Shown one piece after another: positions 27,910 to 35,397 of a stretch of DNA of 64,000 bases; position 1 is the stretch's first letter; every line of letters begins with the position of its first letter. The stretch is taken from the NCBI GenBank assembly GCA_934162205.1, contig CAKPIA010000009.1, positions 1 to 64,000 on the forward strand, given 5' to 3'. This stretch comes from an uncultured Clostridia bacterium. Lineage in GTDB: Bacteria; Bacillota; Clostridia; TANB77; CAG-508. Under the pieces are notes generated by a model. The model worked only from the letters and a program-made list of their open reading frames with translations, had not been told where the DNA came from and did not search any database. The translations under genes were made by a program, and so were the position numbers.

Positions 27910-28668
27910 TTATAATTTTAAATTTGGTACCGCATTTAAATCTAATTTATTTGTATTTCCAGCTATATAATTATAATACCCTGCACATGCAATCATTGCT
28001 GCATTATCTGTGCATAATTTTATATCTGGAGTAAATATTTTTATTCCATCTTTTTCTAATTTTAAAAATTCTTCTCTTATATAACTATTTGCTGAAACCC
28101 CTCCGCCTAAAGCTATTGTTTTTAAATTTATAGACTTTAATGCTTTTAAAGTATTTTCAATTAATGTTTCTGTTACTGTTTTTTCAAAACTTGCACATAA
28201 ATCTTCTCTTTTAATATTAGGATTATTATGGTTTAAATTAATAACTGCTGTTTTTATTCCACTAAAACTAAAATCTAAATTATCAAAATGTGTTTTAGGT
28301 AATTCTATTGTTGGATTACCTTGTTTTGCTAATTTATCAACTTTAGGTCCTCCTGGATATCCAAGTCCTACAACTCTTGCAACTTTATCAAAAGCCTCTC
28401 CTATTGCATCATCTCTTGTTTTTCCTAATATTTCAAATTCTGTATAATCTTTAACATGAACTAATTGAGTATTACCACCAGATATTAAAAGACACAAAAA
28501 TGGTGGTTTTAATTCTTTATGTGTTATATAATTTGCAGCTATATGTCCTTGTATATGATTTACTCCTACTAATGGCTTGTTTATTGCAAAACTTAAGGCT
28601 TTTCCATAAGACAAACCAACTAATAAAGCACCAACTAATCCGTGGTCCATATGTTGCAGAAACAACAT
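27910..28668 (-). CDS. tsaD: TsaD, C-terminal frame (t6A transferase subunit)
   Basis: This frame carries most of TsaD (Kae1/Qri7 family), which with TsaB and TsaE transfers the threonylcarbamoyl group to A37 of ANN-decoding tRNAs. Homology begins at G-L-V-G-A-L-L-V-G-L immediately after base 28642. The metal ligands HIQGH are here (residues 114-118 of the joined protein), as are ISGGNTQLV and ALGGGVSANSYIREE. No ribosome binding site supports an independent start. Joining to the upstream frame by skipping C28642 gives 328 aa (85 plus 243), close to the family length of about 335-340. Confidence 0.9.
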   Translation of the reverse strand: MLFLQHMDHGLVGALLVGLSYGKALSFAINKPLVGVNHIQGHIAANYITHKELKPPFLCLLISGGNTQLVHVKDYTEFEILGKTRDDAIGEAFDKVARVVGLGYPGGPKVDKLAKQGNPTIELPKTHFDNLDFSFSGIKTAVINLNHNNPNIKREDLCASFEKTVTETLIENTLKALKSINLKTIALGGGVSANSYIREEFLKLEKDGIKIFTPDIKLCTDNAAMIACAGYYNYIAGNTNKLDLNAVPNLKL

Positions 28669-28897
28669 CTATATCATTAAAATTAATATTTGCTTCTTTT
28701 AGTGCTGTTTTTGTTACTCTAGAAATTGCTTCTATATGATTTCTAGATGCTATTTCTGGAACAACTCCTCCATATTTTTCATGTATTTTTATTTGTGAAT
28801 CTATTACATTTGATAAAACTTCTCTACCATTTTTTACAACTGCAACAGAAGTTTCATCACAGCTTGATTCTATTCCAAGTGTTATTATATCTTTCAT
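28517..28897 (-). CDS. tsaD: TsaD, N-terminal frame
   Basis: This frame encodes the first 85 residues of TsaD: LGIESSCDETSVAVV (ASKHA phosphate-binding start), GGVVPEIASRNHIEAI and DVVSATYGP. It then runs 41 residues out of frame to a stop. AAAGGAAAATGA precedes ATG 28897. TsaD is essential in most bacteria and no second copy is visible here, so a real loss would be unexpected. The gene starts 12 bp after the site-2 protease gene. Confidence 0.9.
   Translation of the reverse strand: MKDIITLGIESSCDETSVAVVKNGREVLSNVIDSQIKIHEKYGGVVPEIASRNHIEAISRVTKTALKEANINFNDIDVVSATYGPRISWCFISWFVLWKSLKFCNKQAISRSKSYTRTYSCKLYNT
28640..28642 (-). other. +1 frameshift site in tsaD (CCA-CGG-A)
   Basis: The first frame reads GCA ACA TAT GGA CCA CGG ATT. 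The invariant TsaD sequence T-Y-G-P-G-L-V-G is recovered only if the C at 28642 is not read (CCA, then GGA TTA GTT GGT). The shape A-[C]-GG matches the rel site. Confidence 0.75.
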
Positions 28898-28909
28898 TTC
28901 ATTTTCCTT

Positions 28910-29650
28910 TTATAATCCAAATATTTTCATTCCTAATTTTAATAAAGAACTTCCTAAAAAGTTAATTGCTGGTGAAATAATTGTACCTGCTATTCCTGTA
29001 ATCCATATTACTAAAAATACTATATAAAATATATTTTCATTATTTGCAAACCATTGCTTAGCCTTATATGGTAAAAATATATTTATTATTTTTGATCCAT
29101 CTAATGGAGGAAGTGGTATTAAATTAAATACACCTAATCCTATATTTATAACTATTGTATAAGATATTAAACTTAATATAACCATTCCATATGTTGATAA
29201 TAAAAATGCAGTTGATGCAAATTTATATATTGCACAATAAACTAATGTAAAAATAATAGCCAACACAAAATTCATTGCAGGACCTGCAAATGATACAATT
29301 GCATCTGCTTTTTCCATTGATATGTTTCTATTGTAATTTCTAGGATTAACTTCTACTGGTTTTCCCCAACCAAATCCTGCAAACAATAGTAATACACATC
29401 CAATTGGATCTAAATGTGCAAATGGATTTAAACTTAATCTTCCTTGCCTTCTTGGTGTATCATCTCCTAATTTATCTGCTGCAAAAGCATGGGCATATTC
29501 GTGAAATGTTATTGCAATTAATACTCCTGGTATTGTTAACAATAAAGAAAGCAATGCACCTTCTTGAGTTGTATATTGTATCAATGTAGATACAACCATT
29601 ATCCCAAGTACAACATATAAAATTCTTTTATCAAATGAAAAATTAAACAT
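28910..29650 (-). CDS. Site-2 protease family (M50) membrane metalloprotease
   Basis: A 246-aa intramembrane zinc protease-like protein. It has a hydrophobic N-terminus, HEYAHA at 50-55 (HExxH motif) in the second helix region, FAGFGWGKPVEVNPRNY, and NLIPLPPLDGSK with the third metal ligand (Asp) in the LDG motif. There is no PDZ domain, so it belongs to the short YwhC/SpoIVFB-like group rather than RseP. Substrate unknown. AAAGGAGAAAG precedes the ATG. It heads the run to tsaD, phosphoesterase, recG, the small membrane gene and metK. Confidence 0.9.
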   Translation of the reverse strand: MFNFSFDKRILYVVLGIMVVSTLIQYTTQEGALLSLLLTIPGVLIAITFHEYAHAFAADKLGDDTPRRQGRLSLNPFAHLDPIGCVLLLFAGFGWGKPVEVNPRNYNRNISMEKADAIVSFAGPAMNFVLAIIFTLVYCAIYKFASTAFLLSTYGMVILSLISYTIVINIGLGVFNLIPLPPLDGSKIINIFLPYKAKQWFANNENIFYIVFLVIWITGIAGTIISPAINFLGSSLLKLGMKIFGL

Positions 29651-29734
29651 ATCTTTCTCCTTTTCCCCTATGGTCGTTATTATATAACATTAACAGCATA
29701 AAGTAAAGAATTGCAAGTAATTTATTCACTTTAT

Positions 29735-29763
29735 TTGCTTTTTTATTTTTTTTGTTGTATAAT
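29735..29763 (+). promoter_or_regulatory. Promoter of the 29.8-kb plus-strand gene
   Basis: TTGCTT (29735-29740) and perfect TATAAT (29758-29763) are 17 bp apart, about 50 bp before the ATG, divergent from the site-2 protease gene. Confidence 0.7.
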
Positions 29764-29817
29764 GATTTTTGTTACACATTAACTTTGTCGTAAAAAGAAA
29801 GGGAGATTGGCAAAAAA

Positions 29818-30450
29818 ATGATTAAAACAAAAAGAAAAAGGCAACGGGAAATTGACAAGTTATTGGCACATTGTACAATTGCTAATGGCAACCAAAAATT
29901 AAGAAATGAATTGTTATATATATTAAAATATTATAACACAAGTTTCATTGATTTATTAGACCAAATTGGTGTTAAAATAAGTACTTTTAAAGAAAACAGT
30001 TTGTCTAATAAATTGGTTTTACCATTACAATTAACTGGAGAAATAAGTAAGATGTATGTAGAGGATTCCAATCACAAAAAATTTGTAATGAACATAAGTA
30101 CAAATTTAATCTACTTAAAAGAAAACACTCCAGAGTTTGTTGGTCATTATATACTAAATATGAATAGTAATATGTTTGAAAAAATAGACGTTTACTATAA
30201 AAATGGTTGTATGTTTTCTTTAACAGATGCATTTATTCAATTGCAAGCTTTTGGAGATAACATTACAATTATTTTAAACAACGACGATGAGCCAAATTCA
30301 TTATTTCCGAATTTAGCACAACAATGTGTTAATGTTTTGAATAATTATACAACTTCAGCCAATTATGATTTGACTGAATTAGAAGAATTTTTAGCGGAAA
30401 ATAATTTCTTCGACTGTACTATTATTCATAAAAAGAAAGAATCAGCCTAA
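29818..30450 (+). CDS. Protein of unknown function, plus-strand singleton
   Basis: I do not recognise this 210-aa soluble protein. The N-terminus is very basic (KTKRKRQREIDK), followed by a leucine-rich helical part and a mixed middle. The C-terminal stretch ends in an acidic helix (LTELEEFLAENN) and HKKKESA. There is no signal peptide. AAGGGAG lies at suitable spacing from the ATG. It is transcribed against its neighbours from its own promoter to its own terminator. It has one in-frame CGG (codon 10); reading +1 there would hit a stop within about 20 codons, so here CGG must be read as a normal codon if the gene is expressed. Confidence 0.75.
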   Translation: MIKTKRKRQREIDKLLAHCTIANGNQKLRNELLYILKYYNTSFIDLLDQIGVKISTFKENSLSNKLVLPLQLTGEISKMYVEDSNHKKFVMNISTNLIYLKENTPEFVGHYILNMNSNMFEKIDVYYKNGCMFSLTDAFIQLQAFGDNITIILNNDDEPNSLFPNLAQQCVNVLNNYTTSANYDLTELEEFLAENNFFDCTIIHKKKESA

Positions 30451-30462
30451 AACAAATACGGC

Positions 30463-30496
30463 AAAAAAGAAGAAAGCAAGTGCTTTCTTCTTTTTC
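30463..30496. terminator. Bidirectional terminator between the 29.8-kb gene and lysS
   Basis: A 15-bp stem AAAAAGAAGAAAGCA / TGCTTTCTTCTTTTT with a very short loop is flanked by A and T tracts, serving the converging genes. Confidence 0.9.
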
Positions 30497-30499
30497 TTT

Positions 30500-32002
30500 T
30501 TAATTTAATGGTTTCATTGTTGGGAATAATAATACATCTCTAATTGATGCTGCGTCTGTTAATAGCATTACTAATCTATCAACACCTATACCTAATCCAC
30601 CTGTTGGAGGCATACCATATTCAAGAGCTTGTATAAAATCTTCATCCATCATACCAGCTTCTTCATCTCCAGCATTTCTTGCTTCAACTTGTTTTTTAAA
30701 TCTTTCATATTGGTCAATTGGATCATTTAATTCTGAAAATGCATTTCCATATTCTCTACCACCTATAAATATTTCAAATCTTTCCGTTAATCTAGTGTCT
30801 TTTGAACTTCTTTTTGCAAGTGGTGAAATTTCTACTGGATAATCATATATAAATGTTGGTTGTATTAATGTTTTTTCAACATATTCATCAAAGAATAAAC
30901 TAATTACATCTCCTCTTGTTTCCTTTGTTGAATCTGGAATTTCTAATCCTCTTTCTTTTGCAATTTTTACAGCTTCTTCGTCTGAATTTATTTCATTAAA
31001 ATCAACTCCACAAGCTTCTTTAATACTATCAATCATAGTAATTCTTTTCCATCCAGGTGTTAAATCAATTTCTTGTCCTTGATATGTTATTTTTGTTGTT
31101 CCTAAAACTTTCATTGCACATTTTGTAAATATTTCTTCTGTTATATCCATCATATCATTATAATCTTCATATGCTGAATATAATTCTATTGATGTAAATT
31201 CTGGATTATGTCTTATATCCATTCCTTCATTTCTGAATATTCTTCCCATTTCATAAACTTTATCATATCCACCAACAATTAATCTTTTTAAATTTAATTC
31301 TGTTGCAATTCTTAAATACATTGGTAAATCTAATGCATTGTGATGTGTTATAAATGGCTTAGCTGTTGCTCCACCTGATATTGTATTTAATATTGGTGTT
31401 TCAACCTCTAAATATCCTTTTTCATCTAGTATTTTTCTTATCTCTGTAATTATTTTACTTCTTATTTCAAAAGTTTTCTTTACTTCTGGGTTCATTATTA
31501 AATCTACATATCTTTGTCTATATCTTAAATCTGGATCTTTTAATCCATGGAATTTTTCTGGTAATGGTCTTAAAGATTTAGAAAGTAAAGTAACTTCTTT
31601 TGCATGTACTGATATTTCTTCTGTTCTTGTTTTAAATACAAAACCTGTAATACCAATAATATCTCCTATATCAAATGTTTTAAAAGCTTTATAACTTTCT
31701 TCTCCTAAATCATTTATACTTACATAACTCTGAATTTTTTCATCACTGTCTTGTATTGTGCAGAATGATGCTTTTCCCATTATTCTTTTTGCTATAATTC
31801 TACCTGCAACAGTAACATCTTTTTGTTCAAATTCTTCATAATTTGCCTTTATTTGTCCTGCTGTATGTGTTCTATTAAATTTTGTTATTTCAAATGGATC
31901 CTTACCTTGTTCTTGTAATTCAGCTAATTTATCCCTTCTAATTTGCATTAATTGATTTATATCTAATTCTTGTTCTTGATTATTGTTTTGATTTTCTCCC
32001 AT
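30500..32002 (-). CDS. lysS: Lysyl-tRNA synthetase (class II)
   Basis: A 500-aa class II aminoacyl-tRNA synthetase charging tRNA-Lys. It has an N-terminal OB-fold anticodon-binding domain (TVAGRIIAKRIMGKASFCTIQD). Motif 1 lies near KTFEIRSKII, motif 2 in YLRIATELNLKRL...YEMGRIFRNEGMDIRHNPEFTSIE, and motif 3 in GLGIGVDRLVMLLTD. ATG at 32000-32002 (MGENQ) is preferred over an in-frame start 13 codons earlier because AAAGGAGAG lies right before it. It follows ychF with a 13-bp gap. Confidence 0.97.
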   Translation of the reverse strand: MGENQNNNQEQELDINQLMQIRRDKLAELQEQGKDPFEITKFNRTHTAGQIKANYEEFEQKDVTVAGRIIAKRIMGKASFCTIQDSDEKIQSYVSINDLGEESYKAFKTFDIGDIIGITGFVFKTRTEEISVHAKEVTLLSKSLRPLPEKFHGLKDPDLRYRQRYVDLIMNPEVKKTFEIRSKIITEIRKILDEKGYLEVETPILNTISGGATAKPFITHHNALDLPMYLRIATELNLKRLIVGGYDKVYEMGRIFRNEGMDIRHNPEFTSIELYSAYEDYNDMMDITEEIFTKCAMKVLGTTKITYQGQEIDLTPGWKRITMIDSIKEACGVDFNEINSDEEAVKIAKERGLEIPDSTKETRGDVISLFFDEYVEKTLIQPTFIYDYPVEISPLAKRSSKDTRLTERFEIFIGGREYGNAFSELNDPIDQYERFKKQVEARNAGDEEAGMMDEDFIQALEYGMPPTGGLGIGVDRLVMLLTDAASIRDVLLFPTMKPLN

Positions 32003-32015
32003 TATTATCTCTCCT

Positions 32016-33107
32016 TTATACATTAAATTTAAATAATACAATATCTCCGTCTTGCATTATATATTCTTTTCCCTCTGAACGAATTAATCCTTTTTCTCTA
32101 GCTGCTACCATTGAACCTTCTCTCATTAAATCATCATATGAAACAACTTCTGCCTTTATAAATCCTCTTTGTATATCTGAATGGATTTTTCCAGCAGCTT
32201 CTGGTGCTTTTGTTCCTTTTTTTATTGTCCAAGCTCTAACTTCTGGTTCTCCTGCTGTTAAAAATGACATAAGTCCTAATAAATCATAACTTTTCTTAAT
32301 TAATTTATCTAATCCAGATTCTTCTAGTCCTAATGCTTCTAACATTTCTTTTTTATCTTCATCATCTAACCCTGATAATTCTTCTTCTACTTTAACACAC
32401 AATGTCACAACATCTGCATTATCTCTTTTAGCATAATCTTTAACTTTTATTACCATTTCTTCTCTATCTGGTGCTTCTAATTGTGACTCTGATATATTTG
32501 CTATATATATTATTGGTTTTGTTGTTAATAAAAATAAGTCTTTTACTATTTCTTTTTCTTCATCTGAATATTCAAGTGCTCTTGCTGGCAATCCATCTTC
32601 TAGACCTTTTTTTATTTTTTCTAATAAATCTATTTCAAATTGGAATTTTTTATCTGCTTTTAATGATTTTCTTGCTTTATCTAATCTTTTATCAACAGTT
32701 TCTATATCTGCAAATATTAATTCTAAATTTATTGTTTCTATATCTCTAATTGGATCAACACTACCATCAACATGTACTACATTAGAATCTTCAAAACATC
32801 TAACAACTTGACATATTGCATCAACTTCTCTTATATGTGATAAGAATTTATTTCCTAAGCCTTCTCCTCTACTAGCACCTTTTACTAATCCAGCTATATC
32901 AACAAATTCAACAACTGCATGTGTTATTTTTTGTGGATTATACATCTTGGCTAAATTATCTATTCTTTCATCTGGAACTGGAACAACTCCAACATTTGGT
33001 TCTATTGTACAAAACGGATAATTAGCACATTCTGCTCCTGCTTTTGTTATGCTATTAAACATAGTACTTTTACCTACATTTGGAAGTCCAACTATACCAA
33101 TTTTCAT
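32016..33107 (-). CDS. ychF: Redox-regulated ATPase YchF
   Basis: A 363-aa Obg-family P-loop protein, conserved and ribosome-associated. The P-loop GLPNVGKST is at residues 6-14 and the G3 motif DIAGLVKGASRGEGLGNKFL follows. The usual NKxD is replaced by NISE, which fits the ATP preference known for YchF. A C-terminal TGS-like domain ends in SEGKEYIMQDGDIVLFKFNV. GGGAGAGG precedes the ATG. Confidence 0.97.
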   Translation of the reverse strand: MKIGIVGLPNVGKSTMFNSITKAGAECANYPFCTIEPNVGVVPVPDERIDNLAKMYNPQKITHAVVEFVDIAGLVKGASRGEGLGNKFLSHIREVDAICQVVRCFEDSNVVHVDGSVDPIRDIETINLELIFADIETVDKRLDKARKSLKADKKFQFEIDLLEKIKKGLEDGLPARALEYSDEEKEIVKDLFLLTTKPIIYIANISESQLEAPDREEMVIKVKDYAKRDNADVVTLCVKVEEELSGLDDEDKKEMLEALGLEESGLDKLIKKSYDLLGLMSFLTAGEPEVRAWTIKKGTKAPEAAGKIHSDIQRGFIKAEVVSYDDLMREGSMVAAREKGLIRSEGKEYIMQDGDIVLFKFNV

Positions 33108-33205
33108 TTTTACCTCTCCCTTTATATTTTAATAATTTATATATTTCTTCTATTAAAAATTCATATTATAATATAGCACAAAATTGTTAGTTTGTCTATT
33201 AAAAT

Positions 33206-33234
33206 TTGAAGATTAGCCATATTTGTGATATAAT
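33206..33234 (+). promoter_or_regulatory. Promoter of the 33.3-kb plus-strand gene
   Basis: TTGAAG (33206-33211) and TATAAT (33229-33234) are 17 bp apart, leaving a leader of about 60 nt. Confidence 0.7.
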
Positions 33235-33301
33235 TAAATTAGTAACTTGTAAATTTAGGTAATAGATATTATATTACCCCACACAACAAAAGGAGAACAT
33301 C

Positions 33302-33742
33302 ATGAAAAAATTTAATCCATTGACAGTGCAAGAATTTAACAATCTTAACATGAAAGACAACAAAGCAAATTGTATGTTATTTGCTTTTGGAACCTTTAGA
33401 GATAAGTCTAAAAGTATTTTAGATTATAATCTTTATGGATTCCGGTCAACTCCAATAAAGGAAATTGTTGAAGAAGCAGGTAAAAAATTCGGAAACATCA
33501 AGCTCCGGAAAATCATATCAACAGATGAAGCACCTGAAAATTCATATATTATTGGCTTTTACCTAAAAAAGACCAATGATGAATATATTGGATATGATTA
33601 TCACTTCATCCGGCGAGAACTGGATGGAACTTGGGTTGAAAAACCTGGCTGGATTGAACCAGCTTGCACAGCCAATCTGGCTGATTTACGAATAGAATAT
33701 GGGATGGATCCAGTTTTATTTGTAGTAGAAGGAGTTCTGTAA
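33302..33742 (+). CDS. Small protein of unknown function with a possible Cys-His pair
   Basis: A 146-aa protein with no family I can name with confidence. A Cys followed by a hydrophobic helix (ANCMLFAFG, C24) and the later segment YDYHFIRRELDGTWVEKPGW are visible. The DYHF-x-R-x-x-x-DG-x-W pattern resembles a module I recall from uncharacterised bacterial and phage proteins. The spacing could suit a papain-like Cys/His site, which is inference. Codon use is unlike that of its neighbours: three in-frame CGG codons (48, 69, 104), where native genes have none. It has its own promoter and terminator. AAGGAGA precedes the ATG. Probably acquired. Confidence 0.75.
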   Translation: MKKFNPLTVQEFNNLNMKDNKANCMLFAFGTFRDKSKSILDYNLYGFRSTPIKEIVEEAGKKFGNIKLRKIISTDEAPENSYIIGFYLKKTNDEYIGYDYHFIRRELDGTWVEKPGWIEPACTANLADLRIEYGMDPVLFVVEGVL

Positions 33743-33758
33743 TACAGAACTCCTTCTA
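33726..33758 (+). terminator. Terminator overlapping the end of the 33.3-kb gene
   Basis: A perfect 15-bp stem TAGAAGGAGTTCTGT / ACAGAACTCCTTCTA with a 3-nt loop is followed by TTTTATT. The stop codon TAA lies at the loop, so the last codons form the stem. Confidence 0.9.
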
Positions 33759-33771
33759 TTTTATTATATAA

Positions 33772-34620
33772 TTATCTTTCTTCACCATCATCTTTGTTTT
33801 CTTTATTTTGTTGTTTTGATTTTATATCAATGTTTCCAGTAAAATGTTTTTCTTTGTCTTCAATAGTAACCTGTCTTAGTTTCAGCTTTTTCTTATATGC
33901 AGTTGTTGACCTTTCTTGCATTTTTTTAGCATCTCTATCTGTATAAACAATCGTTAAATCATTTATATTCTTATAATCTTTTTCTAAATCTGATCCACAT
34001 ACTATTGTAGGAACTGTTCCATATCTAGCTTTTACCCAATCTGATGCTACATGTAAATCTCTTGTATAAAACTCATAAACTCCATCTATAAATTTAAAAT
34101 GTCTTAATATTTCCATTCTTTCTTCTGCATTTATCTTAGGAAAATCTCCCTTTTGTTTTTTTACCAATTCATCAGATTTAACTCCCGCAACTATTTTATT
34201 TCCTAATTTTTGTGCTTCCATTAAATTTTCTAAATGTCCTGCATGAAATAAGTCATATGTACCTGGAACATAAACCGTTTCATATTTCTTTTCTTCTTCT
34301 TTTTTCTTTTCATTTTCTTCTTTTTTTCTCTCTTGATATTCTTCAAATGCAGTTAAAGCTTTATCTCTTATTTTTTGTTCCTCTAAAGAATCTATGATAA
34401 ATGTAAAATCCACTCCTGTTATTTGTTCCATTATTTTTGCTCTATCTTCAGCAGATTTTAATGGTGTATCCATTCCTAATTCTTCGCATAACTCGTTTTG
34501 ATATATTGCTACAGAAAAATATTTATTTCCTTTCTCTTTATTTTTTTGAATCATTTCATCTAATTTTCTTAAATCTTTAGATCTTAAAATATCATATTCA
34601 CCTGATACATAACCTAACAT
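33772..34620 (-). CDS. Cytidylyltransferase-like protein with a degenerate first module
   Basis: A 282-aa protein with two nucleotidyltransferase-like modules joined by a Lys/Glu coiled linker (95-112). The second module (about 114-255) has VPGTYDLFHAGH (HxGH at 126-129) and RSTT (237-240), the signatures of the TagD/CTP:glycerol-3-phosphate cytidylyltransferase family. The first begins LGYVSGEYDILRSKDL in register with that pattern but lacks the HxGH histidines, so it is probably non-catalytic. The acceptor substrate is unknown (glycerol phosphate, choline phosphate or a similar alcohol phosphate). AAAGGAGAAA precedes the ATG. The next gene upstream is a PLC-like protein. Confidence 0.8.
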   Translation of the reverse strand: MLGYVSGEYDILRSKDLRKLDEMIQKNKEKGNKYFSVAIYQNELCEELGMDTPLKSAEDRAKIMEQITGVDFTFIIDSLEEQKIRDKALTAFEEYQERKKEENEKKKEEEKKYETVYVPGTYDLFHAGHLENLMEAQKLGNKIVAGVKSDELVKKQKGDFPKINAEERMEILRHFKFIDGVYEFYTRDLHVASDWVKARYGTVPTIVCGSDLEKDYKNINDLTIVYTDRDAKKMQERSTTAYKKKLKLRQVTIEDKEKHFTGNIDIKSKQQNKENKDDGEER

Positions 34621-34635
34621 ATTAATTTCTCCTTT

Positions 34636-35145
34636 TTAAATTAAATTTTTATATGTTGTCCATTTTTCATTATCTTCTAATACTTCTTTTTGTATATCTT
34701 CCATTTTCAAATTTGATATTTCGTCTATAACCTTATAAGCAAGTTCTTCACTTAATATTTTAGTTGTTCCTTCTTTATTAAACACGTACTGTTTAACTTT
34801 TTCTGGTAATTGCACATTATATTTTTCTATAAGTCTTGCATTTAAAATATCATAATCATTATAAATATCTTCCCTTGAAAACTTATCTAAATAATGATTA
34901 TAAAATAAATAATCTGTTATTAAATGTAAAAAAAATCCTTTTTGAAAACTTGTTTCAATTTCATTACTTTCTAAGAATTTTTTCAAATTAGTATATGCTG
35001 GAGATTTTCCATAATGTGATAATGATTTAGGTTTTATTAAATCTGGTTCTATAGTTCCCTTTACAAACTCTTCTTTATTTTCATTATTTTTATGTTTTTT
35101 TAAATATTCTTGTGCTACCGCAACATGAATTACATAACCTGGCAT
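34636..35145 (-). CDS. Zinc-dependent phospholipase C-like family protein
   Basis: A 169-aa protein of the small zinc-dependent phospholipase C/S1-P1-nuclease-like group common in clostridia. His and Asp residues suited to zinc binding occur in order: MPGYVIHVAVAQ (H7), GTIEPDL, LSHYGK, and FFLHLITDYLFYNHYL. It has no signal peptide, so it is probably cytoplasmic, and true phospholipase activity is uncertain. ATG at 35143-35145 is used because AAAGGAGAA lies just before it; an in-frame ATG seven codons upstream would include that site. It is probably cotranscribed with the cytidylyltransferase-like gene. Confidence 0.8.
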   Translation of the reverse strand: MPGYVIHVAVAQEYLKKHKNNENKEEFVKGTIEPDLIKPKSLSHYGKSPAYTNLKKFLESNEIETSFQKGFFLHLITDYLFYNHYLDKFSREDIYNDYDILNARLIEKYNVQLPEKVKQYVFNKEGTTKILSEELAYKVIDEISNLKMEDIQKEVLEDNEKWTTYKNLI

Positions 35146-35238
35146 ATATATTCTCCTTTTTTCCATTATAATTATATTTTACCATTTATAGCGTTTTATG
35201 TCAATTTTAATTCATTTAATATTTTTCTTTATTTTCTA

Positions 35239-35267
35239 TTTACAATATAAATATATTTATATATAAT
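35239..35267 (+). promoter_or_regulatory. Promoter of the tRNA-Thr gene
   Basis: TTTACA (35239-35244) and TATAAT (35262-35267) are 17 bp apart, 10 bp before the tRNA 5' end. Confidence 0.7.
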
Positions 35268-35277
35268 ATACTAAATT

Positions 35278-35353
35278 GCTTCTATAGCTCAGTTGGTAGA
35301 GTGCAGCCTTGGTAAGGCTGAGGTCACCAGTTCAATCCTGGTTAGAAGCCCCA
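35278..35353 (+). tRNA. tRNA-Thr (anticodon GGT), CCA encoded
   Basis: The full cloverleaf can be drawn. The acceptor is GCTTCTA / TAGAAGC. The D arm is GCTC...GAGT, with one G-U pair. The anticodon stem is CAGCC / GGCTG with loop TTGGTAA, giving anticodon GGT for Thr codons ACC and ACT. The T arm is ACCAG-TTCAATC-CTGGT. A discriminator C is followed by an encoded CCA at 35351-35353. It has its own promoter and terminator and is the only tRNA gene seen in the window. Thr tRNAs are t6A-modified, linking it to tsaD, the Sua5 type and tcdA. Confidence 0.95.
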
Positions 35354-35356
35354 TAA

Positions 35357-35388
35357 CAAAAAGGAAAGTTTTTAAACTTTCCTTTTTG
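35357..35388. terminator. Bidirectional terminator between tRNA-Thr and ileS
   Basis: A perfect 15-bp stem CAAAAAGGAAAGTTT / AAACTTTCCTTTTTG with a 2-nt loop has flanking T-runs. It ends ileS (minus) and the tRNA transcript (plus). Confidence 0.9.
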
Positions 35389-35397
35389 TTTTTGAAA

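Noticed and set aside
29845..29847. A third +1 frameshift at CGG in the 29.8-kb gene
   Set aside because: The shifted frame reaches a stop within about 20 codons while the unshifted frame stays open for 200, so no recoding is indicated there.
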